This document shows positions 8,753 to 18,148 of a stretch of DNA of 64,000 bases, piece by piece. The notes beneath the pieces were generated by a model. It made no database searches, was not told where the DNA came from, and was given only the letters and a program-made list of their open reading frames with translations. The stretch is from Jeotgalibaca porci (GTDB lineage: Bacteria > Bacillota > Bacilli > Lactobacillales > Aerococcaceae). Position numbers and translations under genes: made by a program. The DNA lies in assembly GCF_011299095.1 (NCBI RefSeq), contig NZ_CP049889.1, positions 568,501-632,500 on the forward strand, written 5' to 3'. The stretch's first letter is position 1; each line of letters opens with the position of its first letter.

Positions 8753-10165
8753 TTGTTGTGCTTTCATATAGGCTAAAGCCTCTCTGGCTAGGCGTTTTCC
8801 TTCGTTGATGGCATTTGGTAGACCATACCCTCTGAAGCCATTTCCGCCCATAAAAATACCTTTGTCATTAATACGTTTTTTATGTATGGTGGTTATTTCA
8901 TTTAATTCATTCCGTTCATTTGCTTCCAGATGGGGAATATTATTTATCCAGCGATAAACTTTTGCGGATTGATACGCGCCTTTAACTTGAAATATTTCAT
9001 TCACTTCTTCATTAATAATATTCAAGAATGCTTCATCTGATAATTGAACAATGGTATCTTCCAGACGACGCCCCACTTCAACTAACATGATATCGTGATC
9101 GGCATCTTTCAAGGACGGCCATTTACGGTTCAACAGTGATGTCTTTGTAATATGGAAGGAACTACGCTTTGGAATAACAAAGCCGTACCCTTCTGGATAA
9201 CGCGTCAACGCACCCTTTTCAAAACGATATAAAATGGTACCCATCGAGGAGACCTGTGCTTGTGGAATTTTAATGCCAATGTCTTCACAATTATTCAATA
9301 AGGGCGCAGATTCTGCAATTGAAAGTGTTGAGATAACCGTTTTTGCCCGTAAGCTCTCGTTATCATTCAAGGTCATCAGAAATACATTTTCATCCATACC
9401 ATAAAGATTAGTCACTTTTTTTCCTGTTAAAACAACATCCGGAATCTTTTCCATAAGTGTTTCAACCAGCACCGCCAGACCGCCTTTCAAGGTGTATTCA
9501 GAGCCTTCACCATCCATATAGTGTGCTAACTCTGCTTCTGTTACATTATAGCGACTGTCCGTATTTTCAAATAAACTAATGAGGTTTTGGTCAAAGAAAG
9601 CAGGTGGACATAGTTCCATCGACCCAAAGATATTCTCCGGAAAGTTAGGGTAAGCAATCATTGTACTAACAGCTTTACAAAAACGATATTCCAAAAATTC
9701 AGAAGTGGTCGTATTTGAATCCATTCCCAGCTTCATATTATTAAAAGAGTGGTTAATTAATACGGATAACTTATCACTTAAGGACAATTCCTTTTCGTGC
9801 ATAATATCGGAAAAATTGATGGGAATTCCGTGGTAACTCGGCTTTTTAGATGTTACAAATTCATTGGTACTGAATCGATCTAGCTTGCCGCCTATACTGT
9901 ACTCTATCTCATCTTCAAGGCCCAATTCCGCTAAGAACGGCCGGATATCTTCACGGCGAATATCAAAACTACTTGCACCCACATCCACAGGACCCACGTC
10001 CGTCTGAACAGTTCGGATGGTACCGCCTATTTGATCGCTCTTTTCAAGTAAAACGAATTCAAATGGCAATCCCTCTGCTTCAATTGCTTTATTTAATTCA
10101 TAAGCTGCGACCAACCCACTTAAACCACTACCCAAAATCGCAATTCTTTTATTTCCACGAAACAC
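8744..10165 (-). CDS. hemY: HemY/CgoX-like protoporphyrinogen (coproporphyrinogen III) oxidase
   Basis: FAD-dependent oxidase of 473 residues. It has the dinucleotide-binding ILGSGLSGLVAAYELN near the N-terminus and the C-terminal FAD motif MGGNGFRGYGLPNAI, typical of Gram-positive HemY, which oxidises coproporphyrinogen III. I choose GTG at 10163-10165 because AAGGTGAG lies at 10169-10176 and the encoded sequence then begins just before the FAD motif; the ATG at 10205-10207 has no proper ribosome site. No other haem gene is near. It stands alone with its own terminator. A related amine-oxidase function is possible, but the C-terminal motif favours HemY. Confidence 0.82.
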   Translation of the reverse strand: MFRGNKRIAILGSGLSGLVAAYELNKAIEAEGLPFEFVLLEKSDQIGGTIRTVQTDVGPVDVGASSFDIRREDIRPFLAELGLEDEIEYSIGGKLDRFSTNEFVTSKKPSYHGIPINFSDIMHEKELSLSDKLSVLINHSFNNMKLGMDSNTTTSEFLEYRFCKAVSTMIAYPNFPENIFGSMELCPPAFFDQNLISLFENTDSRYNVTEAELAHYMDGEGSEYTLKGGLAVLVETLMEKIPDVVLTGKKVTNLYGMDENVFLMTLNDNESLRAKTVISTLSIAESAPLLNNCEDIGIKIPQAQVSSMGTILYRFEKGALTRYPEGYGFVIPKRSSFHITKTSLLNRKWPSLKDADHDIMLVEVGRRLEDTIVQLSDEAFLNIINEEVNEIFQVKGAYQSAKVYRWINNIPHLEANERNELNEITTIHKKRINDKGIFMGGNGFRGYGLPNAINEGKRLAREALAYMKAQQEL

Positions 10166-10313
10166 GTTCTCACCTTCTCTCCGAATACTTTTCGACACCT
10201 CTATCATATCCTACTTCACAGAATAAAGTAGTGAACAATTTGTGACAAATTGCATACGGTAGAATAGTAGGTAGCAGTGAAACCCTCTTTTTAGGTATTA
10301 GAAATTCCCATAG

Positions 10314-10340
10314 AAAAAGACCGGGAAATAATCCCCGATC
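10314..10340 (-). terminator. Terminator of gabD
   Basis: On the minus strand GATCGGG / CCCGGTC followed by TCTTTTTCTA. One G-T pair in the stem. Confidence 0.75.
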
Positions 10341-10348
10341 CTCTACTG

Positions 10349-11815
10349 TTATTTGAAATAACTCGTGTTCACAAATTTCGTTTCCATAAATTCTTCTACA
10401 CCTTGTTTGCCATTCTCACGGCCTAATCCCGAGAACTTCATACCGCCAAATGGTGTTTCTGAATTGGAAACCGCCACGTTATTTATTGCTACTAAGCCAT
10501 ATTCCAAAGCATTACTTACCTTTTCTGCGACACGTAAATCTTTTGTAAAGACATACGATGCCAAACCAAAATCAGAATCGTTGGCCATTTCAATGACTTG
10601 ATCTTCACTTTCAAATGTAAGCAATGGAATTACCGGACCAAATGTCTCTTCATAGAAGATAGTCATATCGCGTGTGACATGATCCAAAACAGTCGGTTCA
10701 TAGAAGAAGCCATCTGCGTATTCACCTTCCATTAAGCGACCGCCACCGATTAATACTTCTGCGCCTTTTTCGGTTGCATCTTTAATTTGTGCATCGATTG
10801 TTTTGCGTGATTCATCATTAATAAGCGGTCCCGTTACAACGCCTTCATCTTGCCCGTTTCCAACTTTAATTTTCTTCACTGCAGCAACAAGTTCCTTTGT
10901 AAATACCTCTTTAATTTCTTTTTCCACGAAAATACGGTTCGGTGACGTACAGGCTTGCCCATTGTTACGGAATTTCATTTTAACAAGCATATCCACTGTT
11001 TCTGAAATCGGTGCATCTTTGAAGACGATAAAGGGTGCATGCCCACCCAATTCCAGAGATATTTTCTTCAATGTTTTACCTGACTGTTCGTACAATACAT
11101 GGCCGACTTCAGTAGAGCCGGTAAATGTTAACTTGCGGACATCTTTGCTTTCAGCAAAAGTAGCGCCGATTTCACTCGCTGAGCCCATAACCAAGTTGGC
11201 AACGCCGGCTGGTAAGCCGGCTTCTTCGAAGATTTCGAAAATAGCAATCGCGGATAGCGGGGTATTCCCAGCCGGTTTCAAAACAACTGTACAGCCCGCT
11301 GCGAGAGCTGGTCCAATTTTACGGACAATCATGTTTGATGGGAAATTCCATGGTGTAATGGCACCCACCACTCCGACTGGTTGTTTACGTACCTCATATT
11401 TATGATTATTTGGAGCCGGAATAGTTTCTCCGTAGATGCGACGCGCCTCTTCAGCATTCCAGTGCAAATTATCAACGTTCGTTTGGATTTCACCTTTTGA
11501 TTCTGCCAATGGCTTTCCTTGTTCTAAAGTCATAATCAGTGCTAATTTATCCGCATTTTCCTCAATTAAGTCGGCAGCACGGTGCAGAATTTTGACCCGT
11601 TCGCGTAATTCCATACCAGACCAAACAGGAAAGGCCTGTTTAGCTGCTTCAATCGCTCGTTCGAAGGCTGCTTTGTCACCTCTTGATACTTCCGTTAAGG
11701 TTTCGCCAGTCGCAGGGTTAATAACTGGCCGCATCCCTTTTGATCCTTTTTCCCATTTTCCATTTATAAATAAATCAGTGTGCATTTCTGGCAACGTTTG
11801 TCTCTTTGTTGTCAT
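10349..11815 (-). CDS. gabD: NAD(P)-dependent succinate-semialdehyde dehydrogenase
   Basis: Aldehyde dehydrogenase of 488 residues oxidising succinate semialdehyde to succinate, or a close substrate. The NAD fold holds TPWNFPSNMIVRK (about residue 154-166) and FTGSTEVG. The general-base Glu is in LELGGHAPF (about residue 261) and the nucleophile Cys in NNGQACTSPNR (about residue 296). The C-terminal SETPFGGMKFSGLGRENG block is the GabD/SSADH pattern. It is followed by a terminator and preceded by the rplT terminator, so it is monocistronic. No 4-aminobutyrate transaminase is nearby, so the pathway role is inferred only. Confidence 0.88.
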   Translation of the reverse strand: MTTKRQTLPEMHTDLFINGKWEKGSKGMRPVINPATGETLTEVSRGDKAAFERAIEAAKQAFPVWSGMELRERVKILHRAADLIEENADKLALIMTLEQGKPLAESKGEIQTNVDNLHWNAEEARRIYGETIPAPNNHKYEVRKQPVGVVGAITPWNFPSNMIVRKIGPALAAGCTVVLKPAGNTPLSAIAIFEIFEEAGLPAGVANLVMGSASEIGATFAESKDVRKLTFTGSTEVGHVLYEQSGKTLKKISLELGGHAPFIVFKDAPISETVDMLVKMKFRNNGQACTSPNRIFVEKEIKEVFTKELVAAVKKIKVGNGQDEGVVTGPLINDESRKTIDAQIKDATEKGAEVLIGGGRLMEGEYADGFFYEPTVLDHVTRDMTIFYEETFGPVIPLLTFESEDQVIEMANDSDFGLASYVFTKDLRVAEKVSNALEYGLVAINNVAVSNSETPFGGMKFSGLGRENGKQGVEEFMETKFVNTSYFK

Positions 11816-11874
11816 TCTTCTACCTCCTGTGTTTTCGCTTTCATTATTAACCTAACATAAGTTTAACCGAAAAC

Positions 11875-11909
11875 AAAAAAAGTTACCTCATAAAGAGATA
11901 ACTTTTTTT
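11875..11909 (-). terminator. Terminator of the infC-rpmI-rplT operon
   Basis: AAAGTTACCTC / GAGATAACTTT hairpin with A's before and T's after, immediately downstream of rplT. Confidence 0.85.
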
Positions 11910-11916
11910 CGTTTAA

Positions 11917-12276
11917 TTATTTGTTTAATGCTGTTTTAGCTTGTTCTGCAACTGCTGTGAAAGCTGCTGCATCGTTAACTGCTAATTCTGCAAGCATTTT
12001 ACGGTTCATTTCCACTCCAGCAAGTTTCAAACCGTGCATCATTTGGCTGTAGCTCAAACCGTTCATGCGAGCTGCTGCGTTGATACGCGTAATCCATAGA
12101 CGACGGAAGTTACGTTTAGTTTGACGACGGTCTCTATATGCGTACATATAAGATTTCATCACTTGTTGTTTAGCTGTTTTGAATAATGTATGTTTTGAAC
12201 CATAATAGCCTTTAGCCAGTTTAAGAACTTTCTTGCGGCGTTGGCGTGTTACTGTTCCACCTTTTACACGTGGCAT
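11917..12276 (-). CDS. rplT: 50S ribosomal protein L20
   Basis: Early-assembly 23S rRNA-binding protein, 119 residues, full length. It opens [23 protein letters not shown] and contains the family block [20 protein letters not shown]. In Bacilli L20 also binds the leader of this operon and represses it. Third gene of infC-rpmI-rplT. Confidence 0.98.
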   Translation of the reverse strand: MPRVKGGTVTRQRRKKVLKLAKGYYGSKHTLFKTAKQQVMKSYMYAYRDRRQTKRNFRRLWITRINAAARMNGLSYSQMMHGLKLAGVEMNRKMLAELAVNDAAAFTAVAEQAKTALNK

Positions 12277-12329
12277 GGTAATTCCTCCTTATGAGAACAT
12301 CTTGTTCTCTACTAGTATTCGTAGTTTAA

Positions 12330-12530
12330 TTATTTCATTTGTGATAATTGTTGGCTGATACGTTTCATATCAGATGCGTGTACCATTGATGGCTGACGCA
12401 ATTGACGTCTTTGTTTTTTAGTTTTTCCGTGGAATCTGTGGCTTGTGAAAGCACTGTAACGTTTCAAACCACCATTACCAGTTCTTTTGAAACGTTTAGC
12501 AGATCCGCGGTGTGTCTTTTGTTTTGGCAT
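12330..12530 (-). CDS. rpmI: 50S ribosomal protein L35
   Basis: Basic ribosomal protein of 66 residues beginning [18 protein letters not shown], with the conserved [11 protein letters not shown] near residue 37-47. It sits between infC (28-bp gap) and rplT (53-bp gap) as in all Bacilli. Confidence 0.98.
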   Translation of the reverse strand: MPKQKTHRGSAKRFKRTGNGGLKRYSAFTSHRFHGKTKKQRRQLRQPSMVHASDMKRISQQLSQMK

Positions 12531-12558
12531 TAGTCTTCCTCCTAAAAAAATAAAATTG

Positions 12559-13080
12559 TTACTTCTCTTGCGTTGGAGCCAGCATCAAGAACATACTTCT
12601 ACCATCCATACGTGGTTTGCTTTCAACTGAGGATACATCCGATAGTTCAGATGCTAGGCGGTCCAGGACTTTTTGTCCGATTTCTTTATGTGTGATTGCA
12701 CGTCCTCTAAATCGAATAGATGCTTTCACTTTGTCGCCTTTTTCCAAGAATTTGCGTGCATTACGCATTTTCGTTTGGAAATCATTCTCATCAATGGACG
12801 GACTTAGACGCACTTCTTTGATGTTGACCACTTTTTGGTTTTTACGAGCTTCCCGTTCGCGTTTTTGTTGATCGAAACGGTATTTCCCGTGATCCATAAT
12901 ACGGGCTACAGGCGGTTTTGCATTTGGCGATACTACTACTAGATCCAAATTTGCGGCTTCAGCTAGTTGCAATGCTTCTGCTTTCGTTTTTACTCCGATT
13001 TGTTCACCATCGCTTCCAATTACACGAAGTTCGCGTGCTCGGATTCCGTCGTTTACCATCATATCTTTAGCTATGGTCAT
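12559..13080 (-). CDS. infC: Translation initiation factor IF-3
   Basis: IF-3 (173 residues as annotated from ATG) prevents premature subunit joining and proofreads start codons. The N-domain begins [13 protein letters not shown] and the C-domain has [16 protein letters not shown] and [10 protein letters not shown]. The ATG at 13078-13080 directly abuts GGAGGTGA, leaving only three bases after GGAGG. The third codon, ATA at 13072-13074, is nine bases from GGAGG and aligns with the known start of Bacillus IF-3 (AKD versus SKD next). IF-3 genes commonly use rare starts for autocontrol, so ATA initiation is a real alternative. Confidence 0.96.
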   Translation of the reverse strand: MTIAKDMMVNDGIRARELRVIGSDGEQIGVKTKAEALQLAEAANLDLVVVSPNAKPPVARIMDHGKYRFDQQKREREARKNQKVVNIKEVRLSPSIDENDFQTKMRNARKFLEKGDKVKASIRFRGRAITHKEIGQKVLDRLASELSDVSSVESKPRMDGRSMFLMLAPTQEK

Positions 13081-13247
13081 TCACCTCCATGATATTTGAG
13101 AGAAAAGCGCAGAAAAAAGAGCGGATATCTCCGATACCCGCCCAATTATGACACAGTCCAATACTGTGACAAACTTGTACATATCTGGCCCAAGGACAAC
13201 TGTCAACTTAGGCGAGAAGCGGGTGCTCCTGCTTGTATTTTCTCAAC
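13081..13247 (-). ncRNA. infC operon leader RNA (L20-leader type) with attenuator
   Basis: The 167-base untranslated leader between the promoter at 13254-13282 and infC. It contains the segment GCAGGAGCACCCGCTTCTCGCC typical of infC leaders in related Firmicutes, a CACAGT/ACTGTG hairpin at about 13152-13171, and a rho-independent terminator at 13113-13141. Known biology: binding of L20 to such leaders promotes termination. I infer the same control here; the exact class is not certain. Confidence 0.75.
13113..13141 (-). terminator. Attenuator terminator in the infC leader
   Basis: On the minus strand GCGGGTATC-GGA-GATATCCGC followed by TCTTTTTT, about 33 bases before the infC start. Confidence 0.85.
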
Positions 13248-13253
13248 TGTTAT

Positions 13254-13282
13254 ATCTTACTATGTATTTATCATATTGTCAA
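13254..13282 (-). promoter_or_regulatory. Promoter of the infC operon
   Basis: On the minus strand TTGACA (13277-13282), 17-base spacer, TAAGAT (13254-13259). A near-consensus vegetative promoter placed right after the end of the preceding gene. Confidence 0.8.
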
Positions 13283-13296
13283 ACATTTTTTTGAAT

Positions 13297-14484
13297 TTAT
13301 TTACCCAACGCGCTGAGAGTGATGTCGCCGACCGTTTTGGCTGCGACTAGTAATGCTTTTTCGTTGATATCGAATTTCGGATGGTGATTCATAAAGTATG
13401 TGTCTGTTTCTGGTTTTGCACCCATATTTAAGAATGCGCCAGGAATTTTCAATAGATATTGGCCGAAGTCTTCGGCACCGTTAAAGGCCGGTGTTAAGGA
13501 AGCATTTTCCAGATACGTCCCTACGCCACGCTCATTCATTACTTTCGCAGCTGCTTCGGTCTGTTCAGGGTGGTTGTATAGTGGCGGATAGTCCCAGGCG
13601 AATGTGACTTCGGTTTCCACACTGAAGCCTTCTTCCAACCCACGCGCTAATTTACGGACTTCTTCTTCAATCTTCTTCCCAACTTCGATATCCATGTAAC
13701 GCGCATCGCCGTAAAGTGTCAGATTATCCTTGATAACATTGCTGACGCCTTCTCCTTCAAAGGAACCAATCGTTACGACCGCCATATCAAAGGGATTAAT
13801 ACGGCGAGAAACAACCGTCTGTAAGTTCATGACAAAGGAAGAAGCAGCGACAATCGCATCGTTACTCATATGCGGCATGGAACCATGTCCACCTTTTCCT
13901 TGAATTTTAACTGAAATCTCACTACAGCCGGCATACGCCCAGCCACTCGCGTACTCAACGTGCCCGACTTCGATGTTTGGATAAAAATGAATGCCGTAAA
14001 TTTCATCCACGTCGTCCAGTTCACCGGAATCGACTATCGATTTAGCACCACCCGGTCCAACTTCTTCAGCATTTTGGTGGACGATTTTAATGGTACCGGC
14101 CCACTCATCTTTCAATTCGATGAAACAATCTGCCAAGGTCATCAAATATGCGGTATGTCCGTCGTGCCCACATGCGTGCATCACACCGGGCTTCTTAGAA
14201 GCAAACGGTAAATTAGTCTCTTCCTTAATTGGTAAGGCATCAAAATCCGCCCTCAAGGCGATCGTTCTGCCCGGCTTATTCCCTTGAATGGTTACAACGA
14301 TACCGTAACCATTTCCGACATTGCGTTTGACTTCTACGTCCTTCCCTGCATAGAAGGCAGCAATCGTGTCGGCTGTTTCTTTTTCTTCAAATGAAATTTC
14401 AGGATTTTCGTGAAAATGACGGCGTAGTGCAATCATATCTGCTTCCTTTTGTTCAAGTAGGTTCATCAATTTATCGCGTGACAT
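13297..14484 (-). CDS. M20D-family amidohydrolase (N-acyl-amino-acid or hippurate hydrolase type)
   Basis: Zinc-dependent amidohydrolase of 395 residues from the IAA-amino-acid hydrolase/hippuricase branch. Metal motifs are HACGHDGHTA (about residue 101) and HQNAEEVGPGGAKS (about residue 137); the dimerisation domain starts near GGHGSMPH. The open frame reaches further upstream, but the ATG at 14482-14484 has GGGG seven to eight bases away and matches the usual family N-terminus. The infC promoter follows the stop by a few bases, so the gene either reads into the infC leader or is ended by processing; I see no terminator between them. Confidence 0.87.
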   Translation of the reverse strand: MSRDKLMNLLEQKEADMIALRRHFHENPEISFEEKETADTIAAFYAGKDVEVKRNVGNGYGIVVTIQGNKPGRTIALRADFDALPIKEETNLPFASKKPGVMHACGHDGHTAYLMTLADCFIELKDEWAGTIKIVHQNAEEVGPGGAKSIVDSGELDDVDEIYGIHFYPNIEVGHVEYASGWAYAGCSEISVKIQGKGGHGSMPHMSNDAIVAASSFVMNLQTVVSRRINPFDMAVVTIGSFEGEGVSNVIKDNLTLYGDARYMDIEVGKKIEEEVRKLARGLEEGFSVETEVTFAWDYPPLYNHPEQTEAAAKVMNERGVGTYLENASLTPAFNGAEDFGQYLLKIPGAFLNMGAKPETDTYFMNHHPKFDINEKALLVAAKTVGDITLSALGK

Positions 14485-14570
14485 GCTTGTTCCCCTTTCA
14501 AATAATACGTTGGTGTTATAGTAACACAAACCTATTTCGGATGGGATAGAAATGTTTCCTTTTGGATGCC

Positions 14571-14861
14571 TGCGCACTCAAATTCGTTTTTGCGTTTGAG
14601 TGCGCAGGTAATGCCTAAAAATGCGCACTCAGATTCGTTTTTGCGTTTGAGTGCGCAGGTAGTGCTTAAAACTGCGCACTCAGATTCGTTTTTGCGTTTG
14701 AGTGCGCAGGTAGTGCTTAAAACTGCGCACTCAGATTCGTTTTTACGTTTGAGTGCGCAGGTAATGCCTAAAAATGCGCACTCAGATTCATTTTTACGTT
14801 TGAGTGCGCAGGTAATGCCTAAAAATGCGCACTCAGATCCGTTTTTGCGTTTGAGTGCGCA
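14571..14861. repeat. Tandem hairpin array, 6 copies of 51 bp
   Basis: TGCGCACTCA starts at 14571, 14622, 14673, 14724, 14775 and 14826, an exact 51-bp step. Each unit has 12-base arms (TGCGCACTCAAA and TTTGAGTGCGCA), a 12-base loop and a 15-base spacer GGTAATGCCTAAAAA or close variants. In copies 2-6 an A to G change in the left arm keeps pairing as G-U. It lies beyond the thrS terminator and upstream of the amidohydrolase gene. Confidence 0.96.
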
Positions 14862-14922
14862 GTTTAGTCCTCAAATGGCTCTCTCAAACCATTTTTAAGC
14901 CTTATAGTGACCATTTCACCCC

Positions 14923-14954
14923 GAAAAAATACGAACCTCACGAGGAGGTTCGTA
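14923..14954 (-). terminator. Terminator of thrS
   Basis: TACGAACCTC / GAGGTTCGTA with a short loop and A-run at 14923-14929, which is the T tract on the minus strand. Confidence 0.9.
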
Positions 14955-14961
14955 CATTCCA

Positions 14962-16896
14962 TTATTTAAAGTTCTTAATTTCGAAATCAACAGATGACAG
15001 ATACTCTTCTGCAGCCATTGTATTCATTTCCTTCGAACCATAACGACGGACAGTCAACGTATTTTCGGCTACTTCTTTGTCTCCGATTACGATTTGGTAG
15101 GGAATTTTTTGCGTTTGAGAAGCACGGATTTTGTAACCCATTTTCTCGTTGCGATCATCCACTTCGACGCGCATACCCATGCGGTCCATTTGTGATTTCA
15201 ACTCGTAAGCACGGTCTGCATGGTGCTCCACGCTTACCGGGATGATTGTTGCTTGAACCGGTGCCAACCAAGTTGGGAACGCACCTTTATATTCTTCAAT
15301 CAAGTAAGCTACGAAACGTTCCATTGTTGAAATAACGCCACGGTGAATAACAACCGGACGGTGGTTATTTTCACCGTCTTCACCAACGTATGTTAAGTCG
15401 AAACGTTCTGGCAACAAGAAGTCTAATTGGATTGTAGACATTGTTTCTTCTACCCCAATTGCAGTCTTGAATTGAACGTCCAGTTTTGGACCGTAGAAAG
15501 CAGCCTCGCCGACAGCTTCGAAGTAGTCCAATTCCATTTCATCCATTGCTTCTTTCAGCATTGCTTCTGCTTTTTCCCACATTGCATCGTCATCAAAGTA
15601 TTTCTCTTTGTCAGCTGGGTCGCGGTAGCTTAAACGGAAACGGTAATCGGTAATCTTGAAGTCTTCGTAAACATCTAGTACTAATTGTAAAGTACGTTTG
15701 AATTCTTCTTTGATTTGATCTGGGCGAACAAACACGTGTGCATCGTTCAATGTCATTTCACGTACACGTTGTAACCCAGATAATGCCCCACTCTTTTCGT
15801 AACGGTGCATCATACCCAGTTCCGCGATTCGGATTGGCAATTCACGGTAGCTGTGAACTTCATTTTTGTAAATCATCATGTGGTGCGGGCAGTTCATTGG
15901 ACGTAGAACCAACATTTCGCCATCACCCATATCCATTGGCGGGAACATATCTTCATGGTAGTGATCCCAGTGACCGGACGTTTTGTACAAGTCTACGTTT
16001 GCCATGATTGGCGTGTAAACGTGTTGGTAACCCAAGCTTACTTCTTTATCCACAATGTAACGTTCCAATGTACGACGGATTGTCGCACCTTTTGGCAACC
16101 AGAATGGTAAACCAGATCCAACTTCAGGAGAAATCATAAACAAGTCTAATTCTTTCCCTAATTTACGGTGGTCACGCTGTTTCGCTTCTTCACGCATTTT
16201 TAGGAATTCGGCTAAATCTTTTTTGTTAAAGAATGCCGTTCCGTATACACGTTGCATCATTTTGTTGTCTGAATTTCCGCGCCAGTATGCACCAGCCAAT
16301 GACAATAATTTGAACACTTGAATTTTACCTGTAGACGGCACGTGAATCCCACGGCACAAGTCAGTGAAATCTTCTTGTTGGTAAACAGTTAGAATTTCAT
16401 CTTCTGGTAAATCAGTAATCAATTCCACTTTATAAGGATCATTCGCGAAAATTTCCAATGCTTCAGAACGTGAAACAACACGACGGACGATGGCATGGTT
16501 CTCACGGATAATTTTTGTCATTTCCGCTTCAACGTCAGCCAATTGCTCTTCTGTCAATTGGTTTTCCATATCTGTATCATAGTAGAAGCCTGATTCAATC
16601 GCAGGTCCTACCCCGAAATGAACACCCGGGAATAAACGTGTCATCGCATGTGCTAATAAATGCGCGCTTGAGTGACGCAAAATACCCAATGCATCTTCGT
16701 GATCCGGCGTTACAATTTCCAATGTTCCGTCTTCTTCCAATTCACGGGTAAAATCAACTAATTCACCATTGAATTTCCCAGCTAGTGCTTTTTTAGCCAA
16801 GCTGTTGCTGATGCTTTTCGCAACGTCTTGAACAGTTATTCCCTTGTCAAATGACTTGATAGAGCCATCTGGGAAAGTAATCTTAATTTCTGCCAT
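14962..16896 (-). CDS. thrS: Threonyl-tRNA synthetase
   Basis: Class II synthetase charging tRNA-Thr, 644 residues, full length. Domains in order: TGS (1-62), editing domain with the [10 protein letters not shown] zinc motif (about 75), catalytic core with [12 protein letters not shown] (about 332; Cys is a zinc ligand), motif 2 [13 protein letters not shown], and the anticodon domain from about residue 545. It is preceded by a T-box leader, so expression responds to uncharged tRNA-Thr. Confidence 0.97.
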   Translation of the reverse strand: MAEIKITFPDGSIKSFDKGITVQDVAKSISNSLAKKALAGKFNGELVDFTRELEEDGTLEIVTPDHEDALGILRHSSAHLLAHAMTRLFPGVHFGVGPAIESGFYYDTDMENQLTEEQLADVEAEMTKIIRENHAIVRRVVSRSEALEIFANDPYKVELITDLPEDEILTVYQQEDFTDLCRGIHVPSTGKIQVFKLLSLAGAYWRGNSDNKMMQRVYGTAFFNKKDLAEFLKMREEAKQRDHRKLGKELDLFMISPEVGSGLPFWLPKGATIRRTLERYIVDKEVSLGYQHVYTPIMANVDLYKTSGHWDHYHEDMFPPMDMGDGEMLVLRPMNCPHHMMIYKNEVHSYRELPIRIAELGMMHRYEKSGALSGLQRVREMTLNDAHVFVRPDQIKEEFKRTLQLVLDVYEDFKITDYRFRLSYRDPADKEKYFDDDAMWEKAEAMLKEAMDEMELDYFEAVGEAAFYGPKLDVQFKTAIGVEETMSTIQLDFLLPERFDLTYVGEDGENNHRPVVIHRGVISTMERFVAYLIEEYKGAFPTWLAPVQATIIPVSVEHHADRAYELKSQMDRMGMRVEVDDRNEKMGYKIRASQTQKIPYQIVIGDKEVAENTLTVRRYGSKEMNTMAAEEYLSSVDFEIKNFK

Positions 16897-16921
16897 TTTT
16901 ATTCCTCCATACTCTCTTAAT

Positions 16922-17190
16922 AAATAAAAAAAGTCCCATTCCCAGAATTTCTTCCGGAAATGGGACGTGTAATTGACGTGGTTCCACCCAAATTCAGTTC
17001 TCGTCAGAAACGAAAACTCTTCAGCGCGTTAACGGTGCGGACCGGAAGAATCTACTTGTTTCAATTCTTCTCTCGAAAGGGGTACATACAAAAGGCCATT
17101 GAGATGTTCCACCAACCCATCTCTCTCTAAAAATGTTATCTTCTGTTGTCTGTCTTTCTCAACGATTTCATTTAATTTCTAGTTCATTAA
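16922..17190 (-). ncRNA. T-box leader of thrS
   Basis: The conserved T-box sequence GGGTGGAACCACG is read on the minus strand at 16977-16989. It is followed by a terminator hairpin GTCCCATTTCC ... GGAATGGGAC with a T run at 16926-16965, which competes with the antiterminator. Upstream bases to about 17190 form the stem I region, including AGAGAGATGGG. Family knowledge: uncharged tRNA binding stabilises the antiterminator. I did not pin down the specifier codon; threonine is assumed from the gene. Confidence 0.9.
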
Positions 17191-17221
17191 AACATGAACA
17201 AGCAAGAAATGCAAGGGCCTC

Positions 17222-18148
17222 TTAACCTTTTAGACGGCGATTCTTCCCTGTCATTTGTACTTCTTTCGCCAAAAAGCGCACACGTTCCATTAAACGTTTG
17301 GCTTTAATCGGCTCATCGTCACCGCGATTTCCGATTCGCAAATGTTGTTCCAACTCGGAAAAAGTGAGATTTGAGGTAAAAAATGTCGGCAAATGTTCTT
17401 GCATCCGGTGTTGTAAGATCACACCCAGAATTTCATCACGCACCCAAGTCGAGTTAATTTCAGCACCGATATCATCCAACATTAAAATCGCACTTTTTTT
17501 AATCAAGTCCAACTTTTCAGGCACACTGTTGTCTGAAATCGCAGCTTTCATTTCTTGCGTAAATGTCGGGTAATGCATCAAAGTTGTAACATGACCTTTC
17601 AAAGAAAGCTCATAGGCAATTGCCCCCAACAAATACGTTTTACCAACACCAAATGGCCCGTGGATATACAAGCCCTGATGGAAGCTACCTGGACTATCGG
17701 CATACGCTTCTATAAAATCGAACGCTTCGCTCAGCACATCCAAGCGCTCTTCCGTTTGCACGAATTGCTCCATTGTTGCTTTTCGAGCTTCTTTGGAAAT
17801 ATTAATTGAATTGATGCGGCTACGCAATTCTTTCTCACGTTCCCGTTTAATCGTGGCTTGATCGGGAACATACACCACATCAATATATCCGGCATTAAGC
17901 GCCAATTCCGGTTGGTAACCGGGGTTTTGCCCCATTTCGCCGCGTGTTAACTTACGCTTTTCTTGCACGAACTCATGTAACTTTGAGTAGCTGTTCGAAA
18001 TCATTTCTTGCGTAATTGTTTTTTTATTTGTTTCCAGAAAAGTATGGACTTCCGGATCAGCCAAGACCGAGCGAATCATATTTTCATATTGTTCGGAAAC
18101 ATTTGGTTGGTTCATAAATTTACGGAATCCTCTTCCAATGTGATCCAT
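17222..18148 (-). CDS. dnaI: Primosomal protein DnaI (helicase loader)
   Basis: AAA+ loader of the replicative helicase, 308 residues, the DnaC counterpart in Firmicutes. The N-terminal helicase-binding domain (about 1-135) is followed by Walker A GPFGVGKTYLLG (about residue 165-176) and Walker B ILMLDDIGAE (about 228). The ATG overlaps the dnaB stop (TAATG), implying coupled translation. Last gene of nrdR-dnaB-dnaI; thrS follows under separate T-box control. Confidence 0.95.
   Translation of the reverse strand: MDHIGRGFRKFMNQPNVSEQYENMIRSVLADPEVHTFLETNKKTITQEMISNSYSKLHEFVQEKRKLTRGEMGQNPGYQPELALNAGYIDVVYVPDQATIKREREKELRSRINSINISKEARKATMEQFVQTEERLDVLSEAFDFIEAYADSPGSFHQGLYIHGPFGVGKTYLLGAIAYELSLKGHVTTLMHYPTFTQEMKAAISDNSVPEKLDLIKKSAILMLDDIGAEINSTWVRDEILGVILQHRMQEHLPTFFTSNLTFSELEQHLRIGNRGDDEPIKAKRLMERVRFLAKEVQMTGKNRRLKG

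Noticed and set aside
10803..11405. A 200-residue plus-strand open frame inside gabD
   Set aside because: It is the antisense shadow of a clear aldehyde dehydrogenase; no motif or ribosome site.
14566..14898. An open frame of 110 residues made of the repeat AHSDSFLRLSAQV
   Set aside because: It arises only because the 51-bp hairpin repeat is a multiple of three. There is no ribosome site or related protein known to me, and the hairpin explanation accounts for the sequence.
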